Assembly: GCA_000934385.1 (NCBI GenBank)
Contig: KN880444.1
Location: forward strand, 165,508-229,507
Direction: 5' to 3'
Source: Cylindrobasidium torrendii FP15055 ss-10
Lineage: Eukaryota > Basidiomycota > Agaricomycetes > Agaricales > Physalacriaceae
Length of the DNA: 64,000 bases
The stretch's first letter is position 1. Each line of letters starts with the position of its first letter. Made by a program: the position numbers and the translations under genes. The notes below the pieces were generated by a model. That model made no database searches, had not been told where the DNA came from, and saw nothing but the letters and a program-made list of their open reading frames with translations. This document shows positions 13,635 to 24,737 of this stretch, in pieces.

Positions 13635-14022
13635 GCCCTTTGTAGATTTTGTAACTGGAAGTCTTTATGCTGATACTGGGGACACAGGAACGATGGATCC
13701 ACCAGCAAATCCGGCGCTTAGCAAGTTGATAGCTAGATGTTTTCGTTTATAGTACATCCATGCAGATGTAATGATATGACATAGAACGTGCAGGTATTCT
13801 TGACGCGTCTTTCATTATTCTTGCTGTTTCCGGCGAAACAGCCGAATGGACGCACCGACGGTCAGCTTTGATTCCCAGATGATAGTCAGTTGAGATAACA
13901 TGAACCACGAATGAAGTTTGGACAACGTCGACATACACCCCACAGATGAATCCAGTACAGCAGTGCACGCGACCTACTGGTTCCCACAATCCCGTGTACT
14001 CAATTGTGCTGTACGAACGTGC
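13635..14022. other. Intergenic region before the MFS permease
   Basis: 3' flank of the Zn2Cys6 gene and promoter of the permease. No gene seen. Confidence 0.5.
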
Positions 14023-16184
14023 ATGTGGGTGAGTGACCGTTTCTGATCGAGCCCCCTTGGACGCGAAGTGCCACATGGATCCGTGCCCCGAGATCACTCA
14101 AATAGCTGCTTCACGTTCATCATGCGCCCAAGGATAGCTTTCCTCCCACCGTCGCGCTCATTCCGGCCTTGGATTCAGCCATCATGGGCATGTCAAGTGT
14201 TGCTCTCATCTTTGCCTGCGGGACCGCCCTCTTCTCGGACGGTCTGTCTGTTCCGTTCTGATAAACAGCGACTGTGCTGAACAGTTTTTGTGAAGGATAT
14301 GCCAATGGTGTAATTGGATCTGGTGTGTGGTCTGCAACGTATCGCTAATCTGTATGCGCTGACGCCGTCCACAGTGAAGACTTGTTAGTTCTCCATCGCT
14401 ATTCTTGTTATCGCCGTATTGACCGTCCTATCGCCTCTAGTGCTCACCAGAATTTACGGCGCAGAGGCTCTCGCCAAAGCGGATTATGGCACCACCGTCT
14501 CCAGCGTCACCTTCGCCGGTACAGTCGTCGGCATGCTTGTCTTTGGCTTTCTCTCCGACAAGATAGGCCGCAAGTTTGGCATGGTGTGTGCTCAGCTGCT
14601 ATCGGTGGAGTGTCCATATCTCACCGGTCTATCGCAGATGCTCGCTGCGGGTATCGTTGCACTCTTCTCTGGCCTATCTGCGGCCTCTTCGGGCGCCCAC
14701 CACTCTGTAGGCGGAATGCTCGCCATGCTGTCCACAATGCGGTAGGTCCCATCTTTCTTTTTTCGACCTCAGATTGTGACCTGGCACAGCTTCTTCCTTG
14801 GTATTGGTGTAGGCGCAGAATACCCTTGCGGCTCTGTGGCAGCATCAGAAAACTCTGAGGAGGCCAACATTAGCAAGAGGGCCCAACACAGATGGTTTCA
14901 GCTTGCCACTAGTAAGTCCACGTCCACCGGTGGTTTCTCCTTGCGAGGCACTTACAAATGGTTGGTGCAGATAGCATGATTGACTTCGGTTTCGTCGTCG
15001 CTGCTTTTGTTCCTCTCGTCCTGTTCTGGATATTCGGCGACAACCACCTCCGCGCCGTATGGCGCTTGTCGCTTGGCCTGGGTGTCATTCCAGCTCTCGC
15101 AGTGCTCATCTGGCGTATCAATATGAAGGAACCTGAGCGTTTCCGCAAGGACTCTATGAAAAATGCCCGTATTCCTTGGTTGCTTGTCCTCAAGCGTTAC
15201 GGTGGGTCACTCGCTGCGATTTCATTCACCTGGTTCTTGTACGACTTTATCGTATACCCTGTGAGCAGACTATCAAAGGAAGAGAAGCAGCTGCTCAATA
15301 ACATTCCCAGTTCGGTCTCTTCTCTTCCACTGTATTCGACAATATCACTGGTGGGAGCGAATCTCTCACTGTCATCTTTGGCTGGAATGTTGTGGCCAAG
15401 TACGTCTCCAGCTCGTAGTCCATGGATCCCAGGCTGAGGCAATTTCTAGCTTGTTCTACATGCCTGGCACTCTTATTGGTGCATTCACAGTGGATTATCT
15501 GGGTACGCGTCTCAGTCGCTTTTGGCATACAAAAGGCTCACCATCTACAGGCCCGAAATGGACCATGATAACCGGTCTTATGGCCCAAGCTATCATCGGC
15601 TTCATCATGAGCGGCTTGTATAACCAAGTGAGCAAAGCGATATCGAGTCGCTGATAGCATTCTGATTCCTCTATTAGCTCTCTTCAAATATCGCCGGCTT
15701 TGCCGTCGTCTATGGCATTTTCCTGTCCTTTGGTGAATTTGGCCCAGGCAATAACCTTGGCCTGCTTGCATCAAAGACTAGCCCGACAGCTATCCGTGGT
15801 ACATTCTACGGTGTCGCTGCTGCTGTCGGCAAGGTTGGCGCTTTCGTTGGCACCTGGGCGTTCCCGCCTATGATCGAAGCGTTCGGCGGCGCGTCAACGG
15901 CGAGGGGCAACACTGGCCCATTCTGGGTTGGCAGTGGTCTCGCAGTTCTGAGTGCCATTATTACATTCTTGTTCATCAAACCCCTCGACCACGATGGTAT
16001 GGTTCTGGAAGACTTGGAGGTATTCCCGTCGCCGTATTGCAGAGCTTTTGACTGATTGTGTCCCCAGTTCCGCAAATACCTCGAGGCCCATGGGTACGAC
16101 ACCTCACAGATGGGTCTGGGTACGGAGACGAGTTCCGTGGGCTCTGGAGAGGATGAAAAGAAAGCGCATGTGGACGTAGTTTAG
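14023..16184 (+). CDS. MFS permease, phosphate/glycerophosphoinositol (GIT1/PHO84-like) type
   Basis: Twelve-segment major-facilitator transporter in about ten exons. After splicing: IFACGTALFSDGYANGVIGS (TM1 region typical of this branch), LLTRIYGAEALAKADYGTTV, GFLSDKIGRKFGM (MFS motif A), GIGVGAEYPCGSVA, RNA-like linker EPERFRKDS, and then TM7-12 including IFGWNVV, GPKWTMITGLMAQA and GEFGPGNNLGLLASK. The tail is polar and acidic. Likely a plasma-membrane H+ symporter for inorganic phosphate or glycerophosphodiesters. The start is uncertain. The frame is open from 14106, right after an AAATAG acceptor, and a 6-nt first exon ATGTGG at 14023-14028 with a GTGAGT donor would fit in phase. The first in-frame ATG otherwise is 14184, which leaves no cytosolic N-terminus. 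Confidence 0.85.
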
Positions 16185-16262
16185 ACAAGCATTATGTTCT
16201 CGTGCTGCACAATTTAGCTTATTCATTGATGGGTACAGTTGTATGCATTGGTCAAAGTGAGG

Positions 16263-16652
16263 CTACTGCTGCATGTCATCGCGGCTCGCCTCCTTTGCTT
16301 GTAACTCATTCCTGGTGTCCATTAGTATAAGGAGCCTACGCCTGGGCAGGAAACGCACCTGAGCTGAACGCTGAATTCATCCTCGATATCATCATCGTCC
16401 CAGTTGTCCTCCCAGAGCTTATCTCCGCTCGATTTGGCACCGCCTGGCTGCGCGCCCGCGATGCTTGCCACTGTCTTGGAATCATCCCAGTCTGTTTGTC
16501 CGTCATCAGTACGCATTCTCACCCCAATGGGATTGCGCACCGGCGACAGGAAACTCCTCAAATTCGTCGTCTTCCTCCAAGATGCCCAGATTTGCCTGCT
16601 TCTCCTCTGCAGTAGGCTGGTTGGCCGCTTTGGATGTCGATGCAGTGGACAT
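16263..16652 (-). CDS. SEM1: SEM1/DSS1, 26S proteasome lid subunit
   Basis: Three exons, 16652-16541, 16491-16359 and 16311-16263, give 97 residues. The hallmark acidic/aromatic motifs are LEEDDEFEEFPVADWDD and LWEDNWDDDDIEDEFS, followed by VQLRNELQ at the start of the C-terminal helix. Sem1/DSS1 is a small disordered protein of the proteasome lid, the TREX-2 mRNA export complex and, in many eukaryotes, BRCA2-type recombination mediators. The N-terminal Ser/Thr/Ala stretch is slightly longer than in the human protein. Start at 16652 chosen because upstream codons are unrelated. Strong identification. Confidence 0.95.
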
Positions 16653-17097
16653 ATTTGTGGTGATGGTGGTGGTAGGTAGCAGGGATATGAACGCGTCTGA
16701 TCGGTCCGGACGCGCTGACGCGTTTATTTGGTTCCAACTTCCCAGGTTCATGAACCCTCTATGTCTCCGCGACAAAGCTCGCACAACACATGTCACAGCC
16801 CAACGGACTGGCTTAGCTTGACAGTTTGTCTTCCACGGGCATTGTTGGGCTGAGCTTTCAGAACAGTGCTGCGTTACGTCTCCTCCAGATGCCGACATGC
16901 CGACGCGCGCGTTCGATTACGGCGACGATGAGTGGGATGGCTATTACGGCTTATTACTTGGATTTGAATAGTCGAAGACGTCTAAGCTTATCAACTACTT
17001 TGAATTTCCAATTGAACTTAACTCTCACTTCAATACTTTGCCATTCGCGTAAATCTTGGTCCACTAATATACAAGTTAGACTGATTCAATATTCTAT
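16653..17097. other. Intergenic region between SEM1 and Con-6 gene
   Basis: About 440 bases, AT-rich toward the right. It contains the SEM1 promoter and the Con-6 gene's 3' flank. No gene seen. Confidence 0.5.
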
Positions 17098-17698
17098 CTA
17101 GTCCTCATATTCCTCATTGTCATCAAGGAAGTTCTGCGAGTGCTGCTTGGCCTCATCAGAGACATTGGGATCTATTGCAATGGCATCAGTGACGGAGGTC
17201 TGTGATAATATTCGGAAAACTGACTCTTGATGGCCGCACGATGCCCAGCAGCGACGCGCTCAGGATCAGCTTTGCCGCTGCGCTGGTCCAGACGTTCTTC
17301 ACCCACGCCCGCCTCCTGCAGGACGTCGCGGGCCTTCGATTTGGCAGCATCGGTAGATCCGGGGTTGTGCAGGGTAGCCTTGTATCCACCTTCAAGAAAA
17401 TGTCAGAGCCTGTACGAATTGAGGAAGTATGGCATTCAAATGCTCACCTAGGACTTGGTTGCGATGATGGTCTCCATTGTCCATGCTCGCAGAGCTGTTA
17501 TCGAGGTTCTTGTCGGTGTATTGAGTGTCGATTCCTTGCAGACGCTCGGTAGCGCGCTCGCGGGCCTCATCGGACGTGTTGGGGTTGTGGATAGCAGCCT
17601 TGAGGCCTGCGGCTACGCGCTCAGGGTTCTTGTTGCCGTCTGCAATGGGTAGATTAGACACCGTGAGGGCATTGTGTATAGTACTGCATACCGGACAT
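17098..17698 (-). CDS. Conidiation-specific protein 6 (Con-6) family
   Basis: Small hydrophilic protein built of Con-6 repeats. Spliced order: a start exon encoding MSD, NPERVAAGLKAAIHNPNTSD, a second repeat beginning GGYKATLHNPGSTDAAK, a third beginning DPERVAAGHRAAIK, then NPNVSDEAKQHSQNFLDD, ending NEEYED. The splice after AAIK uses a GTCAGT donor and restores the repeat consensus. Con-6 proteins accumulate in spores or under stress in fungi; the biochemical role is unknown. No membrane or signal sequence. The repeat structure makes the family call strong. Confidence 0.92.
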
Positions 17699-18224
17699 GT
17701 TGCAGTGAGTATATGAGTGGGAGGAGTTGGAGGGAATTCTGGTGCTTTGGATGTAGGTTTCTTCGAGTTCAGCTATCTTTTATACTCGCGGCACCGCGCT
17801 ATACCGGCTACGCATCGAAGACATGTCGCAGACTTAGCTGTCATCAGCAGCAAGACCATGAATTATGGGTTCCATCGAAGCAGGATCGCGCTTTGGCGCT
17901 GGCCTCGTAAGTCGACGATTTAGAGCACAGAGTGAACTATGACAAGCATAGACAGGTTGGTCTACGACATTGTGTCTTGATCGCCATTGATACTGAGGCT
18001 TGATGGTCTCAAGACCAGGCGTCCATTGTTCATCCAGATTGAGACCAACGACGCAAGTACAGTAGCATGCTTTATGATGGCACAAATGAATCATTGAATA
18101 GATATGGACAAAGAAGCGAGAGAAATAATCTACTCATCCGTGAATGTACGGCAAGAATGTACAAGGGTAACACTTATGATTGAAGCTTTGCCTAGGCTTT
18201 GCATAGCAACAGTACTGGCGCTCG
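17699..18224. other. Intergenic region between Con-6 and GATA factor genes
   Basis: Promoter of the Con-6 gene (minus strand), with TATACTCG-type sequence near 17780, and the 3' flank of the GATA gene. No gene seen. Confidence 0.45.
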
Positions 18225-19248
18225 TTATGCTTTCTCCTCGGCTGTGGCAGGTTCTTCTGCAGGTGGCGGGGGAGGAGCAGCAACAGGAGCTGGGACGAGA
18301 GGAGCTACGTGCGCAGGTGGTGGGTATGGCGCATGTGTGGGATAAGCCTGAATGTCGTCTCTGCCAGTTGTACGTTTGTGCGGGAAAGCATCGGGCCGAG
18401 GTCGAGCATGAGTACGCTCGAATAAGCCACATTTGTTGCAGAGGACTTTGCCTGGGTGGAGATTGCTCCGACGCCACGTAGAAGTATCTGTCGTGCAGCA
18501 ATTAAAGCAGCGACGTCTGGGCAGATACTATCAGCAAAAAGTATAGCATTCTTTCAGGCGAGACGAACCTGATGCGGTCGGTGATCTTGGTCGAGGCGTC
18601 GTCAGTGTAAGCCACGAGATCGCCGTGGCCAGTGTGCGGAGGTGGTGGCGGCGGCGGGTAGCTTCCATGAGTCCCGTGATGCGGAGGAGGCGGTGGCGGT
18701 GGGTAGCCTGCGTAAGCCAAGTGATGCGATGGCGGTGGCATGCCGACCTCGTAGTAGCCATGCGGTGGCGGCGGATATGGGGCATAGTAAGTCGCTCCAG
18801 GTGGCGGGGAACCGTGGCCGGGTGGCGGCGGCGGGTACGCTCCATACATGGGTGGATAAGGAGGATACGCAGGGCGCAGCTGGGACTCCGCCGGCACTGC
18901 AGGAGCTGCCGATGGCGGGGGCGAGGGAGGCGCGTCTGCTGGCGGGCGTTCCAGCGCTGGGTCAATCACCGCCTCTGGCCCCTTTTTGGCTTCAGCAGAC
19001 TCAGAACTGGGCGGGGCCTCCTCGTGCTTGACGTCTGCACTCTGGGACTTCGACCTTGGCTTGTCCTGCGGCGGCTGCTCATCGTCATCACGACTTTCGC
19101 GGGCGTTGGACTCGTTCTTCAGAGCATGCTCAATCACTTCGTCGTCGCTTTCTCTGCGGGGGGATTCGGAGCGACTGTAGAGAGGAGCATAGTTTGGTCA
19201 GTCGTGGTCATTGTCGTCCATAAAAGCAACTGAGCCTCACCCCATCAT
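18225..19248 (-). CDS. GATA-type zinc-finger transcription factor
   Basis: Three exons give 301 residues: 19248-19241 (8 nt, ATGATGGG), 19174-18569 and 18516-18225. The N-terminal half is charged (SESPRRESDDE, KPRSKSQSADVKHEE), then strongly Pro/Tyr/Gly-rich (repeated YPPPPP units). The zinc finger spans the last intron: CFNC, TSTWRRSNLHPGK, CNKCGLFERTH. Its loop between Cys pairs is 19 residues, longer than the 17-residue loop of nitrogen-type GATA factors. The finger is near the C-terminus, followed by a basic patch and a Pro/Ala tail. Nuclear DNA-binding regulator; targets unknown. The 8-nt first exon is the only start I could join in frame. Confidence 0.88.
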
Positions 19249-20351
19249 ATATCAACGGATCAGGCTGCGTGAGCGGCTGGGTTGGTGGTCGATCAAGTCA
19301 AAAGGCGGAAATTTGCGCTGCGAACAGATGGGCTTATAAGCCGAGCTTCGGCATCGTGCGGCTTCCCACGCTTGACCCTTGCGATACCTCTTCGACTGAG
19401 CCACTCATCCTCCCTTGCTCGCCGGACCTCCAATTCACTGGCGCCGTCGACTTTTGAACGCTGATGCCGCCGCGCCTCCGCGATCGCCATCATTTCATCA
19501 CCCATCACCGTTGGACCATCACGGTGAATATCAGAGGATTTAACAGAGGTTTAAATAGATGGCTACAGCCCATCGTCTCAGTAGATGCTTCAAATCTCCA
19601 TCGTGGGATGTAATCTAACTACTCGATTTGCCCTCGTCACCGACTCACCGTCGCCCTCCTGCTGGTGGTGGTAGAGAGGGTGTTAAGTTTCGACAGAGAT
19701 ATTTCCAACACCTCGATAGTGGATTTGAGCTGGTTGATTTTCTCTGATAAACGCTAAAGGGTGTCTTCCTGTGGTCGATTCAGAGCGCATATCTTGCCTG
19801 CCATAGCCACCAATGCAAATAGAGGAGGTCGGCAGACTTCGTACCATTTCCGATGTGGTTAACCGTTTGACGCGAGTGTGGAATCGCAGCTTTTCAGTCC
19901 GCTCGTGTACTAGTGATGCAGGAGTACTAAAACTCATGCCTAAGGAAGATGCACAGACTCGATACTCCGGTAAGTACCATTGTAGCGTATACGCTAGCTC
20001 GCCTGCACAACACGTCGCCCTTCCCCACGAAAATGATGCGTTAGTCGCACCGGAAGAAAGCAGAATACAATGCTCGACCAGACCTATTGATGCATGGGTT
20101 CGTGTGAAGATTGCATGCACGTTATCATGGGTATCGGTGTAGGTAATTGCACTTTGCAGCGCGACGTCAAGGTTCCGTAGCCAGTTGATACATAAGAAAC
20201 TGTTTATTGGCAGAAAACGCAAGCTAAGGAAGGAAAGACCATAAGATTATAACCCCACACGCAGGAAAGGCAAACAGCACGAGAAGACCAGATATCTCAG
20301 GAGGTAGGCAGGAAAGCCCTACCTACACTCCTCAGTCGGCATAAATACGGA
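19249..20351. other. Intergenic region, 1.1 kb
   Basis: Promoter of the GATA gene and 3' flank of the VAP gene. A 179-codon frame is open on the minus strand (19683-20222) and a 109-codon frame opposite it (19813-20142). Neither has a recognisable domain or convincing promoter, so I do not call a gene. Confidence 0.4.
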
Positions 20352-21692
20352 TCAGAAAAACAGGTAGGTAGTGATGAAAACAGTGAGCGCAACGACAACA
20401 ACAACCTGCAAGGATACGCCTTCCTGCTGTGGCATCTCCTCAACATATGACCGCGCATCACTGACACCTGATAGAACGGTCTCATTATCCGAGTATCGCC
20501 TGCTCCTGCGCCGCCGCATCTCTGAGGGTGCCTCGGTGGATGGTGGCGGAATGGCTTCGGCCAACAGCGCACGAAGACGCTCGTTCTCGGCCTCGTATTC
20601 TTGGAGCTTAGCGAGGAGTTTCTCGCTAGCCGGCGCAGGTGAATGGCTTCTACGGCGCTCCTTGACTGGAGCAGGGACAGGGGCAGGTTCGGTGTGCTGC
20701 TGCACGTGCACAACCGGCGTGGGCACACGAGGCGGCGCGGGGGCGGGGGCAACAGCAAAGCTCGGAAGAGGCTCGGGGGCAGGGGGCTCAGTTTCGATCC
20801 TAGAGTCGTTGTGAATCGGGATAGGGACCTCGTCTGCTACCGAAAAGTCCGCCACTGGTGGAGATGCCTCGCGCTCGTGCTCTGGTTCATACGCACGGTT
20901 GAAGGCGGAAATGGGGAGCGATGGGTGGCCATTGGTTGCAGGATGCTGACGGACGGTATCGTATGTCTAGGGACCAACGTCATTCCCGGATCAGCTAGCG
21001 GACTGCGATGAGGCGCACCTGTTCGTGCAATATCGAGCTCTGATTTGCGGCATGCTCGTCCTCTTCTTCGAGCACGCCAGCGTGTTCAGACCGCAAGTAC
21101 TGCACCTTCAGCTTCTGTTGGAAGACCCGGTCGGGACCCGTGGCGGCGTCAGAAACATTCCACTTGTGTGAATGAGATAGCTGTTCAGAGGCAATGTCGC
21201 AACGGTGACGTACAATTTCTGCCAACTGCTTGCCATCCTTCTCCGGTGTAATGAGAGTGCTCTGAATGAGGAATTTGTCTTTGCATTTTGCGTTGAGCGG
21301 GGGCTCCTCCTTCATTGCCTGGAGCATCACTGGAACACGCCAATTTCAGCGTTCATGATTCATTTCACCGCTGTGGACCACGTACCGGACACCTCAACCG
21401 TCTCACCTGGCTCCACCCTGCCAGAATTGGGCCGCACGCAGTACAACTGTCGCCTGCGTTAGCCCCCATGCACGAAAAAAATTGTGACCTAGCCATGCTC
21501 ACCTTTGGCGCCGTTGTTTTGACTTTGAATGCTACCGGTCGGTCATTCTCGTTTGTGATACTTAGAGATCGTTTGACGAGCTGGGTGAGCGGTCCTGCGC
21601 GACAGCGGGTTGTAAGCTACGACAGCGCCAGTAGCAATGGCCGACGTACTCGGGAAGCCAAGAGTAGTGCTCGGCGTGAGCGTCACAGACAT
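20352..21692 (-). CDS. SCS2: VAP/Scs2 ER membrane contact-site protein
   Basis: Tail-anchored ER protein that binds FFAT motifs and tethers the ER to other membranes. The N-terminal MSP domain begins MSVTLTPSTTLGFPRPLTQL, then VKRSLSITNENDRPVAFKVK, TTAPKLYCVRPNSGRVEPGE and CKDKFLIQST, the classical VAP core. A Pro/Ala-rich linker follows, then a coiled coil (KLLAKLQEYEAENERLRALL) and a C-terminal membrane anchor (VVVVVALTVFITTYLFF). Several introns. An upstream in-frame ATG at 21743 (MPPRKRLDFD) exists, but the MSP domain normally starts right at MSVTL, so I chose 21692. Complete and canonical. Confidence 0.94.
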
Positions 21693-21948
21693 TTTCGGCG
21701 CAGGTGGTGGAAGGTCAAAGTCAAGTCTCTTTCGCGGGGGCATAGTCCACGTGTGATCTTGTTGGCAAATTAGCTTAGTCAGCGAACACTTGTCTACCTT
21801 CTCCGCTGTCCAGAGCTGTCTTATAAACTAACTCGAGCTATCTCTAGTTTTACTTGACCCCTTCCTGCACAGTTCTCCTTTGGTTCTCCTTCTGTTTCAT
21901 CTCCACGCCCCCTGCACGAGGAATTCGCTGACTGCGTCTGCCAAAAGT

Positions 21949-23192
21949 TCATGCACCTGCGCTGTCGGGTGCCACCTGCGCTGTCGGGTGCCCACTGTTG
22001 TACCAGAAGTATCCTTCAGAATCCTTGCACTCGCAATATCTGGTGGTAAACGTAAACACTAGCTTGCCTCGTGGACTATGCCACTCACCCCGTCGTATTC
22101 GTGAACCCATAACCCTGGGCGTCGTCTAGCACCGTGTTAAACCACCGGTGGGAGTCAAACTCCAACATCTCCAGTCCTTGCGGAGATGAGTCACCCGTTC
22201 TCACACTTTCCATAGCACCCCCGCCATCGTCTCCGCTTGCGACTCGGAAACTCGCAAGAGCCTTCTTCAACGCGCTATTGTATTCCTTGATCCGTTGTTT
22301 CTTCCTCCCAGCCTGTGCAGCGTTGCCGAGTGTCGCAGGCGCGCGCTCTCCGGGCGGGACATTCAAAAACAAGTGTTGCCTGTAACCTTTCCCAATGACA
22401 GAGTGCTGAAACTGTAATGAGGTCCACGCAATCCGAGTACTAGTGACAAGCACAATACCACGGCACCCATGTAGGCCCTCATTTCGGCATCCCAGAAGGC
22501 CTCCCAGTCCGTTATCTGTCACACAACTCATCAGCTTTCTCCAAATTCAACACAGGTGTGTCTTTACCGACTCGTTATCCGTTGTGTCTCCAGTGTCGTT
22601 GATCCCAATCCACCAGACCACCAACGTTTCTCGCGGCGGAAGGTTCAGCACATCTGCGGCGTAAATCATCCACTGCTGCACCTGGTCAACAAGGTCAACG
22701 GTGTAGTTGTGGTGCAGTGGGAGTAGGTCTTTGCTAATGTCTGCACCGGCAAAGGCGAAGTCCCACAGCTGTGTCGGGCAAGCAGACGGCAGTCCACCGA
22801 AGCAGCCTGTCAGGTACTCGAGCCAGTTTGCTGCATCCGAGCTCGTCTAGCCGACAGAAGGGTTAGCTATGCGCCGCAGTCACTTAATGCACAGTGAGTG
22901 CGGAGTGCATACTTTGTTAGGAACGATCTCATTCGTCAATAGTTGCTCGGGGGAGAAGGCGTACTCGAATGCGTCTCCAATGAAGCTATTGAACGCGACC
23001 GTAGTAAGCACAGGCCATACTCACTAAACACCGCTAGCACACATACCTGAAATTGGCGCGCCCCATCTGACCTTCAACGAACGTATACGAATCACCGAAC
23101 GCAAGCAGATTGTTCCATTTCAACGCGGTCACCGATGTCGCCCGGAGACCTAATAACACCAGACCAAGAGACCACAGGCGGGTGTGCGACAT
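21949..23192 (-). CDS. Secreted GDSL/SGNH esterase (CE16-like), C-terminus shifted by a duplication
   Basis: Begins with a signal peptide (MSHTRLWSLGLVLLGLR...). SGNH blocks follow: AFGDSYT (nucleophile Ser), WWIGINDTGDT (Gly/Asn block), and YFWYNSGHPT with the catalytic His. Family members are secreted acetyl-esterases acting on plant polysaccharides. In the last exon, a 19-bp tandem duplication (21955-21992 on the plus strand) directly after HPTAQV shifts the frame, giving VAPDSAGA and a stop at 21949. Removing one copy would leave the frame open through about 17 more residues to a stop at 21898. The catalytic residues remain, so the shortened enzyme may still work. The intron just before (GTGAGT donor) fixes the phase. 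Confidence 0.85.
21955..21992. repeat. 19-bp tandem duplication inside GDSL gene
   Basis: Two perfect copies of acctgcgctgtcgggtgcc at 21955-21973 and 21974-21992. The length is not a multiple of three and the copies lie in coding sequence, so they change the reading frame of the esterase C-terminus. Confidence 0.9.
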
Positions 23193-23228
23193 TGCAGCAG
23201 GGATAATCTTGTTAGCAGGACCAGGACC

Positions 23229-23234
23229 TTTATA
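23229..23234 (-). promoter_or_regulatory. TATA box of the GDSL esterase gene
   Basis: On the minus strand the sequence reads TATAAA, about 40 bases before the ATG at 23192. Confidence 0.55.
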
Positions 23235-24611
23235 CGCGCCCCTCACCTGACTTGAGGCGGGCCGGTTCCGGGTCAGCGCGCCGTTGTGCGTGTTCCGACA
23301 GGTCACCCAGTCAGCAAGCAGTATATCACAGTATATACATTTGTGCGAGGTTTTGAGACACAGTAGTAGTGCATCTACATATTGTGTAGCTTGAAAAACA
23401 CGAATGATATGTGAGAGACATAGGCTGTAGCACCACTCGTTGTCGTTTTCATTGTCAGTAAATATGCCAAATAATATTTTGTCTTGGTTATGGCCTCGGA
23501 GCCCACTGCTAATAACTGCTTCATCCTGATCATTTCCCTCGTTCTTTGGGGTGTTTCTGTTGACTTAGGGTTGATAGTTGCAAGTTCGTCCTACACGCTC
23601 CCTCAATTCCTTTGCAATGCCTCTATATAACGTATACAACCTTGTTTCAACGCCTTTCATTGTTTATAGTACTCAGCAGATACATGATACCAATGGGCCA
23701 GGGCCCTTAGTCCTTGAGTCCAAAGTTCAAATCGGATTTCACACTCTACAATATCACGATGCAAAGCAGCCTGGTGAGCTTTCCATACTAAAGTGGACTA
23801 CAACGGACTATTGAAAGAAAGCGCACATGTGACCCTTCTCCTTTCAGAAAACAATGGCCATACACGGCGATCGTGTCTTAGTAATCTTGATGCGCACCCG
23901 CCTGCCCGAATCCCGATAGATACCGATCAGGATGCATGACGCATGACCGTCAAGGACCCACGGTTTATTCACTTTTAACACCACCCAGGGATATAGCAGC
24001 GGATGAAACTTGTTGTCCCCGAAAGATGGCACTAAAATTCGTCTCGTCGGTGTGTTCATAAAGATGTCGACACAATCCCCACCAGTCCGAACGTACAATG
24101 AGCTTGGCTAGTCATTTTCCCAACCCTCGTGCAACCTGAAAGATAACGTCTGGCAACTACAGTATTTGCTTATGGGGAATAGCCCATCGAAGCTTCATTA
24201 GCTTTACTAGCGAGCTCCGCAATGGTCAATTGACACCATGATTGGGAGCTGGGAGTGGATTTTTCACTTTTTCCTAATCCCTTGGCGCGCCCCCGGATGC
24301 ACTAGATCGCCCACGCACACACACCACTGACTGTGGGTTGGATTTTGACAGATACCATGTCTCTCAGATCATTTTGACGAAAATTCATGGAAGCTGCTTG
24401 CGCTAAAATTCGTGCAGATTATATGCAACGCTGAACATCGTCCCTGCGAGCTGACAAGATCGGACATAAGCACATCACCCTGTCATTGGACGCGTCGTGG
24501 GAAAAGCCACGAATCTTGACTCCATGCGTCACACGAATCTATGCCAATGTGTTTTGGGTTTTGGACATAAGCTATTGCTCCAATCCCGGGTTGGGGAAAC
24601 GCGGGTTACGG

Positions 24612-24618
24612 TATAAAA
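24612..24618 (+). promoter_or_regulatory. TATA box of the secreted hydrolase-fold gene
   Basis: TATAAAA lies 126 bases upstream of ATG 24738 and is followed by a C/T-rich leader typical of highly expressed fungal genes. Confidence 0.6.
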
Positions 24619-24737
24619 CCCTTCACACGCTCACACGATGCTTTCTTCTGTCCTTTCCCCGACCCTCTAATTGCCCCTCACCTAATCACGCCTCCATCCT
24701 ATCCTTTACGCAGATTATCCATTCCTTCGAATTCACA

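Larger units (their letters stand above)
23193..24737. other. Divergent promoter region between two secreted hydrolase genes
   Basis: 1.5 kb between the GDSL esterase (minus) and the hydrolase-fold gene (plus). TATA boxes sit at both ends. Short open frames inside lack domains. Both flanking genes encode predicted secreted proteins, so a shared control region is possible but unshown. Confidence 0.45.

Noticed and set aside
18625..19233. 202-codon plus-strand ORF rich in Arg and Trp
   Set aside because: It is the antisense shadow of the Pro-rich GATA exon.
19293..19508. 71-codon minus-strand ORF upstream of the GATA gene
   Set aside because: It cannot be spliced in frame to the GATA exon and has no domain; more likely promoter sequence.
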